Assembly: GCA_947458545.1 (NCBI GenBank)
Contig: CANGYH010000002.1
Span: 1-64,000, forward strand
DNA length: 64,000 nucleotides
Direction: 5' to 3'
From: Cytophagaceae bacterium
Lineage (GTDB): Bacteria > Bacteroidota > Bacteroidia > Cytophagales > Flexibacteraceae
Both the position numbers and the translations under genes were made by a program. Shown here in pieces: positions 1 to 8,749 of the stretch (its first letter is position 1; every line of letters begins with the position of its first letter). The notes under the pieces are model-generated. The model ran no database searches. It was not told the DNA's origin and was given only the letters and a program-made list of their open reading frames with translations.

Positions 1-87
1 CTCATTGAGCACGGGCTCTATCAAGGCCCAGTCCTGATCGGTAAGCCTGCCTGGATAGCCCAGGCCCGGCGTCGTTGCAGCTTTCAT
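1..87 (-). CDS. IS5-family transposase, N-terminal fragment (cut by window edge)
   Basis: The minus strand from 87 reads an ATG-started frame of 29 residues with no stop before the window edge. It begins MKAATTPGLGYPGRLTD and continues through a QDWALIEP stretch. The pattern Y-P-x-x-L-T-D-x-x-W-x-x-I-x-P is the start of the DUF4096 domain that opens many IS5-family DDE transposases. The catalytic residues lie outside the window, so activity cannot be judged. The frame sits just inside an AT-rich end that looks like an IS terminus. Family assignment rests on this short motif only. Confidence 0.75.
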   Translation of the reverse strand, partial: MKAATTPGLGYPGRLTDQDWALIEPVLNE

Positions 88-152
88 AGCTCATTCGGTT
101 TTTGTCCAAAACCTATACGAGCCAAAAACAAAAGAATCTAAACAGCTTCTCC
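1..152 (-). mobile_element. End of an IS5-type insertion sequence
   Basis: The transposase start is followed, reading outwards, by about 65 bases of AT-rich sequence that ends near 150 with GAGAAGCTGTTTAGATTC on the minus strand. That resembles the terminal repeats of some IS5-family groups (family knowledge). Immediately beyond, the sequence changes to the GC-rich hairpin repeats. The junction falls inside a palindrome (GGTCT/CCAGACC) that is intact in the related copy near 14840. I infer that the element inserted into a repeat unit. The other end and the target duplication are outside the window, so the boundary is approximate. Confidence 0.55.
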
Positions 153-654
153 AGACCGGGACCCACCCACGGAAGGCCCCGCGGTCTCCAGACCGCTGAA
201 AGGGAGGGCGTCAGGCTAAGGCCCGCCCCAGGCTAAAGCCGTGGGGCTACTAGCATAGCGACGGCTGAAGCCGCCCGCACCCCCCTCCTTGCTCTCGCCA
301 GCCTCCAGGCTGGTGAGTGGCAGGGGCAGAAGCCTCTGGCTTCTGCGCCGAAGGCCAACCTGTCGCAAGTCTTTAGCGACCCGATTAGGGGAGCGATGAC
401 TTGTGACGCCCATTATCGAGCAGTCTTCAGACTGGTGTATCACCACAGGTAAAAACCCTTAACCTGGTCCCGGTTTGCAACCGGGACACACCCAAGTTTG
501 CCGGTTTGTAACCGGCCTCAAAGGCAATCTCCTTGTAGCGCGGGCTGCAGCCCGCGAACCCACTGTAGGACAGGGCGACAGACCTGTCCCCAATGTACAA
601 GGCCACCCTCCCCAAAGAAGGTGGCCTTGTTTCTACCGCAAGACAGTCGTCGAC
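153..654. repeat. Hairpin repeat island 1 (no gene)
   Basis: About 500 bases without a credible gene, made of short palindromes: GCGGTCT/AGACCGC near 180-198, GGCTAAAGCC and CGGCTGAAGCCG near 230-275, AGAAGCC/GGCTTCT at 329-346, CCGGTT/AACCGG near 468-515, and GCGGGCT/AGCCCGC at 538-555. The stretch from about 153 to 360 is an inverted, roughly 90% similar copy of 14605-14850. Positions 531-558 are identical to 34901-34928, and 357-435 match 50499-50577. Open frames across it are by-products of the repeats. Confidence 0.8.
357..435. repeat. 79-bp conserved hairpin element, copy 1
   Basis: Bases 357-414 are identical to 50499-50556, and similarity continues without gaps to 435 (identical again at 421-435). 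The element can fold: GTCGCAAGTC at 362-371 pairs with GACTTGTGAC at 397-406 through one G-U pair, and a smaller GTCGC/GCGAC pairing is an alternative. A second small palindrome, AGTCTTCAGACT, closes the element. No function is recognised. Conservation of a long exact block inside otherwise variable repeats suggests recent copying or a selected structure. Confidence 0.75.
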
Positions 655-924
655 TTACGCCCCGATCCCCCGCTTCTTCAGCTCATCGCTCAGCGTGGTC
701 AGAATCTTCTCTGGGGTGTAGCCGGCAAAGCTGGCGGGCATACCAACCTGCACATTGCTCAGTTGCAGCGTTTTGGCAGCCTCGTCAAAGGCATAGTCCA
801 GGCTCACGCCCATTTTGGAGACCGAGCCTCGGGTTCCGTCCAGTTGCAGGCCAAACTCGGCCATTTTGTTCTTGATTTGCTCAAAAACGGCGGCATCTAT
901 GCCGGTAAAGGTTTTAGCGTTCAT
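655..924 (-). CDS. Small hypothetical protein
   Basis: An 89-residue soluble protein starting MNAKTFTG. I recognise no domain. It has no signal peptide or membrane segment; the sequence is mixed helix- and strand-like and ends in a charged helix (DELKKRG). The ATG at 924 is preferred over a TTG two codons upstream. The start lies 11 bases inside the end of the preceding glycosyltransferase gene on the same strand, so the two are probably translated from one mRNA together with the E1 gene. It is the last gene before the repeat island. Confidence 0.7.
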   Translation of the reverse strand: MNAKTFTGIDAAVFEQIKNKMAEFGLQLDGTRGSVSKMGVSLDYAFDEAAKTLQLSNVQVGMPASFAGYTPEKILTTLSDELKKRGIGA

Positions 925-2095
925 CGTCAAACTCTTGGGTTTCTAGGTTGTTCAGGTCAAAGTCGGGGTCCGCGGGCTCAGGCTTGGGTTGGGCTCCGTG
1001 CAGGCCCAGCAGGGCGCTGTACCAAAAGGCTTGGTGACGGGCCACCACCTCCAGGCTGTAGTGGCTAACGGCAAACTGCCGGCAACGGTTGGCCAGCTCG
1101 GCCCGGCGGTTGGGCATGATGGAAGCCGCCTCTTCGATGGCCTTGCGGATGGTGGCCACCTCGGTGCCGCTGTCCAGCGCCAACCCTTGGGTAAACGCGT
1201 CCGGAAAGTTGCAGCCTACCGAAATGAGCGGCACTAGCCCCTCGCTCATAGCCTCCACCACCGCCGTGGGGAACCCCTCCGACAGGCTTGGCAGCACAAA
1301 GAAGTGGCTCTGCCGCAGCAGGCGCTCCTTCTCCTCGCCATAGACGCCCTCCGTCACCACCAGGTTGGCGCAAGCTTGCGCCCCGGGCAGCTTCAAGATG
1401 GCGTCACGCTCGCCTTCCTCAGGCCCGGCCATCACCAGGCGGAAGGCCGGGTCTTGAGACAACGGGCTCTCCAGCCAGGCTTGAGCCAGTTGCACCGGCC
1501 GCTTCTTGGCATGGAAACGGGCAAGATAAACAAACTGTATCGGCTGCTGGGGCCGCACAAAGTTGCTGGGCCGCGCCGAGTGCCCGTTCGGAATAAAAAT
1601 CACCGACCGGTAGCGGCGCAATAGGTTTTGCCGCTCGGGCTGTCCCACGGCGCGGATGCCTGCCGCCCGGCGGGTCCGGGGGCCTTCTGTAAAGTAGAAG
1701 TAGAGCCGCTTCAGCAGGGCCTTTTGGCGCATGCTCCAGGGCTCTAGCATGCCGTGGGGCACAAACACCCAGCGGAACCCCCGGCTGCGCAGCCAGGCAC
1801 CCCAGCGGGTAGGGTAGCGCCAGCACCCGTGCGTTACAATAATGTCTTGCTCGGGGTTTAGGCCAGCCTCTTCTACCAGCGCCTTCAGCGTGCGCGTCTT
1901 GGTGTTGGGCAGCTTGCGCACAACCACCTCTGCAGGTAGCTCTACGTCGCCTTCTAGCGTTGCGGCCGGAAACCAAAGCTCAGAGACTACGTCGTGGTTG
2001 CGGGCCAGGGCCGGGGCCGTGTTGGTGGCCGCGTTCCATATCCCGTAGTTGACCCGCGCCAGCGAGTCCACAATGTTGATTACACGGAGGCGCAT
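914..2095 (-). CDS. Glycosyltransferase, GT4-like (family 1)
   Basis: A 393-residue cytoplasmic glycosyltransferase of the GT-B fold, expected to transfer a sugar from a nucleotide donor to a surface glycan or lipid acceptor. The C-terminal half carries the GT4 signature: an AGPEEGER stretch near 223-230 and the donor-binding motif LPSLSEGFPTAVVEAMSEG at 268-286, with the two spaced glutamates expected of an E-x7-E site. Its start ATG overlaps the stop of the upstream E1 gene by one base (TGATG), indicating translational coupling. Donor and acceptor cannot be predicted. The pairing with a dehydrogenase gene is probably positional rather than functional. Confidence 0.88.
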   Translation of the reverse strand: MRLRVINIVDSLARVNYGIWNAATNTAPALARNHDVVSELWFPAATLEGDVELPAEVVVRKLPNTKTRTLKALVEEAGLNPEQDIIVTHGCWRYPTRWGAWLRSRGFRWVFVPHGMLEPWSMRQKALLKRLYFYFTEGPRTRRAAGIRAVGQPERQNLLRRYRSVIFIPNGHSARPSNFVRPQQPIQFVYLARFHAKKRPVQLAQAWLESPLSQDPAFRLVMAGPEEGERDAILKLPGAQACANLVVTEGVYGEEKERLLRQSHFFVLPSLSEGFPTAVVEAMSEGLVPLISVGCNFPDAFTQGLALDSGTEVATIRKAIEEAASIMPNRRAELANRCRQFAVSHYSLEVVARHQAFWYSALLGLHGAQPKPEPADPDFDLNNLETQEFDDER

Positions 2096-4452
2096 CAGAA
2101 ACGGTGCGGCGCGGCTTCGCGCATCAGCTCCAGTACCGTCTGGATTACGTCTTCAGCGTTCGATTTAGAGAAGTAGTCGCCGTCCGACCCATAGGCCGGG
2201 CGGTGGGCCTGGCTGGTTACCGTACGCGGCGCGCTGTCCAGCAAGTGGTAGCCATCCTGGCGCTCCAGCACCTGCTGCAAGATGAAGGCCGACGCTCCGC
2301 CGGGCACATCCTCATCCAGCACCAACAGGCGGCTTGTTTTGCGGAGAGAATCGGCAATCATACCCGTAAGGTCAAACGGAAGCAGGGTGCGGCAGTCTAT
2401 CACTTCCACTTCTATGCCATGTTGGGCCAGGGCCTCGGCGGCATCCAGCGCAATACGGCAGCAGCTGCCAAAAGTTACCAACGTCAGGTCTGCGCCCGTG
2501 CGGATCACCTCGGGTACGCCCAACGGCAGGCGCAGCTCGGCCAGGTTGTCGGGCAACTGTTCCTTGATGCGGTAGCCGTTGAGGCACTCGATGATCAGCG
2601 CCGGGTCGTCTTGCTCCAGGCAGGTGTTGTAGAAGGCGGCCGCCTGCGTCATGTTTCGCGGCACACAGACGTGCATGCCCCGCAGCGCGTGGATAATCAT
2701 GCCCATGGGGCTGCCGCTGTGCCACATACCCTCCAGGCGGTGGCCTCGGGTGCGGATAATAAGCGGGGCACGCTGGCCTCCGGCCGTGCGGTAGCTCAAG
2801 CAGGCCAAGTCGTCAGACATCGTCTGCAGCGCATATAGCAGATAATCCAGATACTGAATCTCAACAATAGGCCGCAGCCCCCGCAGCGCAGCGCCAATGC
2901 CCTGGCCCAAGATGGTCGCCTCGCGGATGCCGGTATCGGTTACACGCAGCTCGCCATACTTGGCCTGCAGGCCGGCCATTCCCTGGTTCACGTCGCCGAT
3001 GCGGCCCACGTCTTCGCCAATGGCAAACACCTCGGGCTTTTCGGCCAGGATGCGGTCAAAGTTGGCCAGCAGCACCTCGCGGCCATCCACCGTAGCGGCG
3101 TCTGCCCCATAGCGGGGTGCTACTTCTTGCCCTACTACGGCATCTTCTGGCACAGAGAGCAGGTCTCCGTTCAGCTTCTTCCGTAGGCACGGCAGCACTG
3201 CATCCAGATAGGCCTGGCAAGCCGAGCCCTTGCCCAGCAGCGTAGCCCGGCGCAGCATGCGCAGATACTCGGCCCGGCCCGTAAAGCGCTCTGCAGCTAA
3301 GGCGTCGGCTTCGGCAATTAGGCCATCCTGGCGCAGGGCGGCTACGGCACCGGCCGTCTCCGCATCCAGCTCGGTGCGGAAGGCCTGCCAGGCGGCGGCA
3401 CGGGCGGCTTGCACCTCGGCGCGCGCCTCCGTCTCCAGGGCCGTCAGTTGCTCTTCGGTGGCCATGCCTTCGGCCAGCAGCCAGAGGCGCATCTGCCGGT
3501 TGCAGTCAAACTCTTCTTCCCAAGCCAGGCGCTCGGGGCTCTTGTAGCGGGTATGGCTGCCGCTGGTGCTGTGGCCCTGGGGCTGGGTCAGGTCGGTTAC
3601 GTGCAGCAGCACGGGCTGGTGCCGGGTGCGGCACAGGTCGGCACAGCGCTGGTAGGCTTCCAGCAGGGCAGGGTAGTCGTAGCCGCGCACGCGCTCCACA
3701 TGGAGGCCGTTGCCCTCGTGCCCGTGCATGCCGCCCAGCGCCTCAGAGATGCTGCCCTTGGCTGTATGATACTCTTGGCTTACCGAGATGCCGTAGCCAT
3801 CGTCCCAAACAGACATCAGCATAGGCACCTGCAGCACAGCGGCCGCGTTCATAGCCTCATAGAAGAGGCCTTCGCTGGTGCTGGCGTTGCCGATGGTGCC
3901 GAAGGCCACCTCGTTGCCTTTGCGGCTGAAGGAGGGTTTTTCTAGGCCTTCAACATGCCGGTAGAGCTTGCTGGCATAGGCCATGCCCAGCAGGCGCGGC
4001 ATCTGCCCGCCCGTGGGCGATATGTCTGAGCTGGAGTTTTTGGTATCAACCTGCGGCAGCCAGTTGCCGGCGTCGTCTATCAAACGGGTGGCAAAGTGGC
4101 CGTTCATCAGTCGGCCGCCGCTGGCAGGGTCTGCCTCTACGCTGGCGTGGGCATACAGTTGGGCAAAGTACTGCTGCACCGTAAGCCGCCCAATGGCGAA
4201 CATAAAGGTCTGGTCTCGGTAATACCCGCTGCGGAAATCGCCCGGGCAAAAGGCCCGCGCCATGGCCAGTTGGGCTACCTCTTTCCCGTCGCCGAAGATG
4301 CCAAACTTGGCCTTGCCTGCAAATACCTCTTTGCGGCCCAGCAGGCTGGCCTCGCGGCTAACGACGGCAAGGCGGTAGTCGGCCATAATGTCGGCCACGC
4401 TGGGCCCCGCCAGTTTCTCGATCTCTGGCATCGGCGTTCCTTTCTTTGGCAT
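2095..4452 (-). CDS. 2-oxoacid (probably branched-chain) dehydrogenase E1, alpha and beta fused
   Basis: A 785-residue thiamine-diphosphate-dependent E1 that decarboxylates a 2-oxoacid and passes the acyl group to an E2 lipoyl domain. Residues about 20-420 match the E1 alpha subunit, with the cofactor region at 186-220 (GNASTSEG, then DDGYGIS). Residues about 450-785 match the E1 beta subunit (FAIGEDVG, then RGLRPIVEIQ and VLDEDVPGG). Such fused E1 proteins are known in Bacteroidota and are usually annotated as 2-oxoisovalerate dehydrogenase or alpha-ketoacid dehydrogenase. No E2 or E3 gene is nearby. A second in-frame ATG at 4431 is an equally possible start. Substrate specificity is inferred from the family. 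Confidence 0.9.
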   Translation of the reverse strand: MPKKGTPMPEIEKLAGPSVADIMADYRLAVVSREASLLGRKEVFAGKAKFGIFGDGKEVAQLAMARAFCPGDFRSGYYRDQTFMFAIGRLTVQQYFAQLYAHASVEADPASGGRLMNGHFATRLIDDAGNWLPQVDTKNSSSDISPTGGQMPRLLGMAYASKLYRHVEGLEKPSFSRKGNEVAFGTIGNASTSEGLFYEAMNAAAVLQVPMLMSVWDDGYGISVSQEYHTAKGSISEALGGMHGHEGNGLHVERVRGYDYPALLEAYQRCADLCRTRHQPVLLHVTDLTQPQGHSTSGSHTRYKSPERLAWEEEFDCNRQMRLWLLAEGMATEEQLTALETEARAEVQAARAAAWQAFRTELDAETAGAVAALRQDGLIAEADALAAERFTGRAEYLRMLRRATLLGKGSACQAYLDAVLPCLRKKLNGDLLSVPEDAVVGQEVAPRYGADAATVDGREVLLANFDRILAEKPEVFAIGEDVGRIGDVNQGMAGLQAKYGELRVTDTGIREATILGQGIGAALRGLRPIVEIQYLDYLLYALQTMSDDLACLSYRTAGGQRAPLIIRTRGHRLEGMWHSGSPMGMIIHALRGMHVCVPRNMTQAAAFYNTCLEQDDPALIIECLNGYRIKEQLPDNLAELRLPLGVPEVIRTGADLTLVTFGSCCRIALDAAEALAQHGIEVEVIDCRTLLPFDLTGMIADSLRKTSRLLVLDEDVPGGASAFILQQVLERQDGYHLLDSAPRTVTSQAHRPAYGSDGDYFSKSNAEDVIQTVLELMREAAPHRF

Positions 4453-4687
4453 GGGGTTCTCGGGGGCAGAAAGCGCTTATAGTGTGTGCGTTATGCAGCT
4501 TACCCTGCCACTGCCCAAACGGGCCGGCGCAGGGCGCTATCGGGCAGTAAAAATATAACCCCGGCAGGGGTTTGCCCATAGCCAAGCCCCGCCAGGCAGT
4601 GTGCGCCCCTACTAAGGGCAACATGCGTCGTTTGGCAGCTTAAGCTGTTTGGCCAAACAAATGGTAAGTGGTTGGCTGCCAGTATAT
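4453..4687. other. Intergenic region upstream of the E1 gene
   Basis: No gene is visible. The segment must contain the minus-strand promoter of the E1 operon, but I see no convincing TTTG/TAnnTTTG pair. A short palindrome (TTTGGCAGCTTAAGCTGTTTGGCCAAA) lies at about 4632-4658 and might be an operator or a weak terminator. Confidence 0.4.
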
Positions 4688-4718
4688 ACAAAAAAACCGC
4701 CCCTGGCTTGGGGCGGTT
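4688..4718 (-). terminator. Intrinsic terminator of the YtxH gene
   Basis: On the minus strand, ACCGCCCC and GGGCGGT form a stem around a seven-base loop and are followed by a run of U residues. It lies 40 bases past the stop of the YtxH gene. Confidence 0.85.
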
Positions 4719-4756
4719 CTTGTTTTGCAAAAGGCGGGCTAGGCCCACTTTGATGG

Positions 4757-5017
4757 CTAGTTTACGTTGGCCTTCGCTTTTTCTACGGCAGAGTTGGCCA
4801 CACCCTTCAGCTCAGACTGCACCTTCTCGACGTAGTCTGACAGTTTGCTTATGGCCGTGTTGATCTGGCCCGATAGGTCTTCGCTCAGGTCTTTGGTCTT
4901 GTCGGCAATTTTGCGGCGCGTCTCTTGGCCGCTGTCTGGTGCCAGCAAAATACCTGCTAACGCACCGGCTGCCAGGCCGACGACAAATCCTACGATGGCT
5001 TTCTGGTTGCTATCCAT
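4757..5017 (-). CDS. YtxH domain-containing protein
   Basis: An 86-residue envelope protein. Residues 7-25 form a glycine- and alanine-rich membrane segment ending in LLAPDSG, the hallmark of YtxH/gas-vesicle-like small proteins. The rest is a charged, helical tail that could form a coiled coil (LSDYVEKVQSELKG). Members are often linked to general stress (family knowledge), but the molecular role is not known. The frame extends further upstream, but the start at 5017 (MDSNQKA) fits the family length and has an AG-rich stretch before it. It is followed by a strong terminator. Confidence 0.85.
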   Translation of the reverse strand: MDSNQKAIVGFVVGLAAGALAGILLAPDSGQETRRKIADKTKDLSEDLSGQINTAISKLSDYVEKVQSELKGVANSAVEKAKANVN

Positions 5018-5217
5018 GGCAAAAAAGGGGGAAGGTTTGTTTCTGAAAGTGTTTGGCCAGTGCTTAAACGCAAGCCCTGGTGCTGTTACCGGCAGGCCCG
5101 CGGCAGGGTTGCAGCAGGCCATCACGGTAAAGATAAAGGGGCCTGCATTCAAATGTCCAAATGGAGCAAGGCGGCTGGCAAACAGTAGGTTGTAACATTG
5201 CCGCCAGCCTATATGGC

Positions 5218-7212
5218 TTATTTGGCCGAGCCCAGCATATCCGTGGCAATCAGCTCTACCGGTGCGCTGCCATAGCTCAAAAACCGCTCGTGGAAGTTGC
5301 GCTGGTTAAAGGCGTCGCCTTCCTCGGCCTTTAGCTTTTCGCGCAGCTTTAAGATAGCATCAAACCCGCAGAAGTAGCTGCAGAGCTGCACGTTGCTCAA
5401 GGTGGCGCGGCGCCATTTCCCCCGTGCCTCTGCCTCCGTCTGGAAGGCCTCCTCCGTCAGCAGCTTCATGGCCTGCTCTTCCGTCATGCCCAGGTTGTGG
5501 ACGGAGTAGTCCAGAATCGTGTTGCAGACGGTGCGCAGGTTCCACTTGTAGTACATCAGCCACATCTCGGGGCTGTCGTTGCCGTAGCCGTTTTCCAGCA
5601 TCATCAGCTCGCTGTACACGGCCCAACCCTCCACCATGGCCCCGTTGCCGAAAATACTTTTGACGATGCTCGGGCTCTCGTTGGCATACACCAGTTGGGC
5701 ATAGTGCCCCGGTATGGCCTCGTGGATGTTGAGGATCTGCAGCGTATAGTCGTTGTACTCCCGCAGATAACTCTCTTGGGCCTTGGCATCCATACTAGCC
5801 AGGCTGCCCACGTTGTAGTAGGTATTGCCGCCTTTTTCGTAAGGCCCCGGTGCCGATATGCTGGCCCCGGCCACACCGGCCATGTAGGCAGGCTCTGCGC
5901 GTACAATCAACGGCTTAGAGGGGTCTAGGCGGATGAGGTCTTTCCGCCTTACAAACTCGGCCAGGGCCGGTATCTGCTTCCGGATCGTCTCCTGGAAGTC
6001 GGCCGGCTTGCAATGCTTCTGGCTGATGACGTCAATCACCTCCTTAATCTTGCCTGGCCCGGCTTTTTCGGCCGCGCCCCCCAGGCCGTATTTGCCTGCC
6101 AGTTTACTGGCCAGCAGCGACATCTTGGCCAGCAGCTCCTCTTTGCGGGCCAGTGCTGCTTTGTAGGCTTCTGCCGGGCCTACGCCGGTGCGGATCTCGT
6201 AGGCAAACTTGCGCGCGTACTGCTCGGGCCCAAGGCGGAAGCTCCGCGAGCCTACGTCGTCGCGGTTTTGGAGGGCGTTTACGAAAGCCACCGTCGCCTC
6301 CGTGGCAGCCTTGCAATCCTCGAGCGCCCGGATGAGCACCGTACGAGGCAGCCTGGCCTTTTTGAGCGAGTCGGGCAGCTCCGTATTAAAAACCTCGATG
6401 CTGCCGTTCAGTTGCTGGATGGCCAGCTTGGTATGCTCTGCCGTAGGCTTGCGGATGTTGAGCAGGGCGGCCTCGTAATACGCCGGCACGGCCCGTATGC
6501 GGATGGCCAGGTCTCGGTACTTCTGCTTGCGCGGTACTTTGGGGTTGGCCATAATCTCTGAGAAGGTGCCCATCGGGTTGTACTGCGAGGGATTCCACTC
6601 AAACGAGCGATACTCGTTCAGGTACCAGACTCCTGCCTCCAGCTCGTTGCGGAGGATGTCGTGATCCATAGCCACCCGCTCAGAGAGCTTAGAGGGTATA
6701 AACTCTCCCAGCCGACCCAACTGCTCCTTCAGAAAGAAAGTCTGCCTGTCTCGCAGCTCTGCCGTGGGCAAGGGTAGCAGGCTGTCGTACGTATGCAGGC
6801 CAGCGCCTAGGGCAGCCTCCGGAAAGTAAGAAAAATAGCCTTGCAAAAACTCCTTTACAAACTCGTAAAAGCGGTTGTCTTCGTCTGTTAGCGTAATGGC
6901 TTTGGGGTCGAAGGGGCTGCTGCCCTTGCCCTCGGCCAGGGTGCGCTTTTGTGCAGGCTTTGGAGATTCTACGGCCTCGACGGCGGCCTCCATCAAGCGT
7001 ATCGGGCCCGGGGTTTGCGCAGGCTGGGCTGGCGCAGACGCAGGATTCGGCATTGGTTTGGCTGCCTGGCCGGAGGCTGTGCCCTGCTTTTTGGCTTGTT
7101 GGGCAGCCTTGGGTTGGGCCTTGGCCTTTTTCTGCTGCGCCCAGGTGGGCACACCCGCCAACAAGGCAGAGGTTAGCAGCAGCATTGCAGATAGGTGAAC
7201 GGTAAAACGCAT
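5218..7212 (-). CDS. Secreted DUF885 zinc-peptidase-like protein
   Basis: A 664-residue exported protein. Residues 1-25 are a signal peptide ending TWA-QQ, followed by a low-complexity Lys/Ala/Pro/Gln linker to about residue 75 and then the DUF885 domain. The key motif is HEAIPGH at 497-503, followed by a second possible zinc ligand in EGWAVYSE near 525-532. This HExxxGH pattern is typical of DUF885 proteins, regarded as metallopeptidases related to the M32/thermolysin-like group. It probably acts in the periplasm or on the cell surface. The gene stands alone on its strand, with about 200 bases free on its downstream side. Confidence 0.88.
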   Translation of the reverse strand: MRFTVHLSAMLLLTSALLAGVPTWAQQKKAKAQPKAAQQAKKQGTASGQAAKPMPNPASAPAQPAQTPGPIRLMEAAVEAVESPKPAQKRTLAEGKGSSPFDPKAITLTDEDNRFYEFVKEFLQGYFSYFPEAALGAGLHTYDSLLPLPTAELRDRQTFFLKEQLGRLGEFIPSKLSERVAMDHDILRNELEAGVWYLNEYRSFEWNPSQYNPMGTFSEIMANPKVPRKQKYRDLAIRIRAVPAYYEAALLNIRKPTAEHTKLAIQQLNGSIEVFNTELPDSLKKARLPRTVLIRALEDCKAATEATVAFVNALQNRDDVGSRSFRLGPEQYARKFAYEIRTGVGPAEAYKAALARKEELLAKMSLLASKLAGKYGLGGAAEKAGPGKIKEVIDVISQKHCKPADFQETIRKQIPALAEFVRRKDLIRLDPSKPLIVRAEPAYMAGVAGASISAPGPYEKGGNTYYNVGSLASMDAKAQESYLREYNDYTLQILNIHEAIPGHYAQLVYANESPSIVKSIFGNGAMVEGWAVYSELMMLENGYGNDSPEMWLMYYKWNLRTVCNTILDYSVHNLGMTEEQAMKLLTEEAFQTEAEARGKWRRATLSNVQLCSYFCGFDAILKLREKLKAEEGDAFNQRNFHERFLSYGSAPVELIATDMLGSAK

Positions 7213-7269
7213 GATGGTATAAGCAAAAAACGGAAGAACACCTGCCCAAGTATCGGACAGGCCCTTAGA

Positions 7270-7977
7270 CTAATAATGCCGCAAGAGTAGGCTGGTTGGG
7301 GCGGTTTGCCCGAACACCAGCCCTGTTTGCCCTGCCAGCACTTGGCTGAAAACGCGCCCAGAGGCCAGCGCAACGTCGTAAATGGCAGGTACTGCGGCCA
7401 AATACGTGCCTGCCTGCCGTATCCGCAGCTTATAGCTGCCGGCCTGCTGCAGGGTAAAATCTGTAGCGGTGCCAAAAGCTACGTTAGAGGCCACCACCGT
7501 ACTGTCTAACACAAAATCTACCGGCCCTGCATAGCCCAGCAAAAGATGGATGAACCGCACCTTGGCCATACCAGTAGCTGGCAGACCCGTTTCGTCGCTC
7601 AGGTTCAGCGCCCGTACCTGGGCAGATGAGTCGTACAGAAAAACGGTGTAACGCTGCCCGGGCTGCCAGCCTGGTTGCGTGCTGCTGATATCTGCACCTT
7701 GCCCCGTCCGCCGAACCTGCAATTGCCAGGGAGTTCCCTCGTCTGGGCGGGTAGGGGTCAGGTAGGGCGAGCCTGCCAGTGTTGTCGGCTGCAGGTAGGG
7801 GAGGCCAGGCACCATCAGGTTGCCGTTGCTCAGTACATCAAACGTACGCATCGGGGCCAGCGCCGCATTTACGATGGCCACTTTGGGCGCCTGTTTGGTG
7901 GCGTTCTCAGGATCGCTGCAGGCGTTCAGGGCGGCGGCCAATGCCAGCCCACAGGCTATGGTTAGATGGCGCAACAT
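7270..7977 (-). CDS. DUF4397 lipoprotein
   Basis: A 235-residue lipoprotein. The signal peptide ends in a lipobox (ALNAC) with the modified cysteine at residue 20, so it should be processed by Lgt, which is encoded later in this window. The mature part matches the DUF4397 pattern of beta-strand repeats with phrases such as AKVRFIHLLLGY and YDVALASG. The function of the domain is unknown. I chose the ATG at 7977, one base after the stop of the upstream Fe-S protein gene. A start four codons earlier would overlap that gene. The close spacing suggests one transcript. Confidence 0.82.
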   Translation of the reverse strand: MLRHLTIACGLALAAALNACSDPENATKQAPKVAIVNAALAPMRTFDVLSNGNLMVPGLPYLQPTTLAGSPYLTPTRPDEGTPWQLQVRRTGQGADISSTQPGWQPGQRYTVFLYDSSAQVRALNLSDETGLPATGMAKVRFIHLLLGYAGPVDFVLDSTVVASNVAFGTATDFTLQQAGSYKLRIRQAGTYLAAVPAIYDVALASGRVFSQVLAGQTGLVFGQTAPTSLLLRHY

Positions 7978-7978
7978 G

Positions 7979-8749
7979 CTAAAGCACACGGTCAGCCAGG
8001 ATTTCAGAAATGTCGCGCACTTTCACGTCGGCCTCGCGCTCTTTGTTTTTGACGCCGTCGCTCATCATCGTCATGCAGAAGGGGCAGGCCACGGCAATCT
8101 GCTCGGGGTTGGCAGCCAGAATTTCCTCCGTCCGCTCGATGTTGATGTCCTTGTCGCCCTTCTCTGGCTCTTTGAACATCTGCGCCCCACCGGCACCGCA
8201 GCACAAGCCTTTGGCCCGGCTGCGCTTCAGCTCCATCAGATCTGCCTTCAGCGCTCGGATGACCTCGCGCGGGGCCTCGTACACATCGTTGGCCCGGCCC
8301 AGAAAGCAACTGTCGTGGTACACGATGCGGCTCGGCTTGTCTTCGCCCTGCACCTTCAGGGCACCGCTCTCCAGCAGTTGCACCAAAAACTGGCTGTGGT
8401 GCAGCACCTCGGCCGTGCCACCCACCTCGGGATACTCGTTCTTGAGCGTGTTGAAGCAATGCGGGCAGGCCGTTACTACTTTTTTGACCCCATACATCTC
8501 CATCGTCTGGATGTTCTGGGCGGCCAGCATCTGGAACTGAAACTCGTTGCCGCTGCGGCGGGCCGGGTCTCCGGTGCAGGCCTCCTCGTCGCCCAGCACG
8601 GCGTATTTGATACCGGCCTTGTCCAGCAACTGGGCAAAAGTGGCCGTTACGCGGCGGTAGCGGTCGTCAAAAGCGCCGGCACAGCCGACCCAGAAAAGGA
8701 TGTCGAACGTGTCGCCGGCGGCGGCGTAGTCTCGGGCTAGTTTGGCCAT
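7979..8749 (-). CDS. (Fe-S)-binding protein with two CCG domains
   Basis: A 256-residue cytoplasmic protein with two cysteine-rich (CCG) domains of the kind found in HdrB, GlpC and LutA-type redox proteins. The second domain shows DSCFLGR, then LCCGAGG, then ACPFC. The first has a more degenerate set: GCAG, EACTGD and ACPHC. These cysteines bind an Fe-S cluster in homologues and take part in electron transfer during lactate, glycolate or disulfide metabolism. In Bacteroidota this protein usually follows a larger Fe-S/membrane partner gene. No such partner is present upstream here, where the next gene is GH31. The partner and physiological electron donor are therefore unknown. Confidence 0.88.
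   Translation of the reverse strand: MAKLARDYAAAGDTFDILFWVGCAGAFDDRYRRVTATFAQLLDKAGIKYAVLGDEEACTGDPARRSGNEFQFQMLAAQNIQTMEMYGVKKVVTACPHCFNTLKNEYPEVGGTAEVLHHSQFLVQLLESGALKVQGEDKPSRIVYHDSCFLGRANDVYEAPREVIRALKADLMELKRSRAKGLCCGAGGAQMFKEPEKGDKDINIERTEEILAANPEQIAVACPFCMTMMSDGVKNKEREADVKVRDISEILADRVL

Noticed and set aside
216-446. Frames at 216-446 and 50484-50675 (minus) sharing the phrase MGVTSHRSPNRVAKDL
   Set aside because: The shared phrase is explained by the 79-bp DNA element, which is almost identical at nucleotide level; the rest of the two frames differs. A coding role is kept only as an alternative in the finding.
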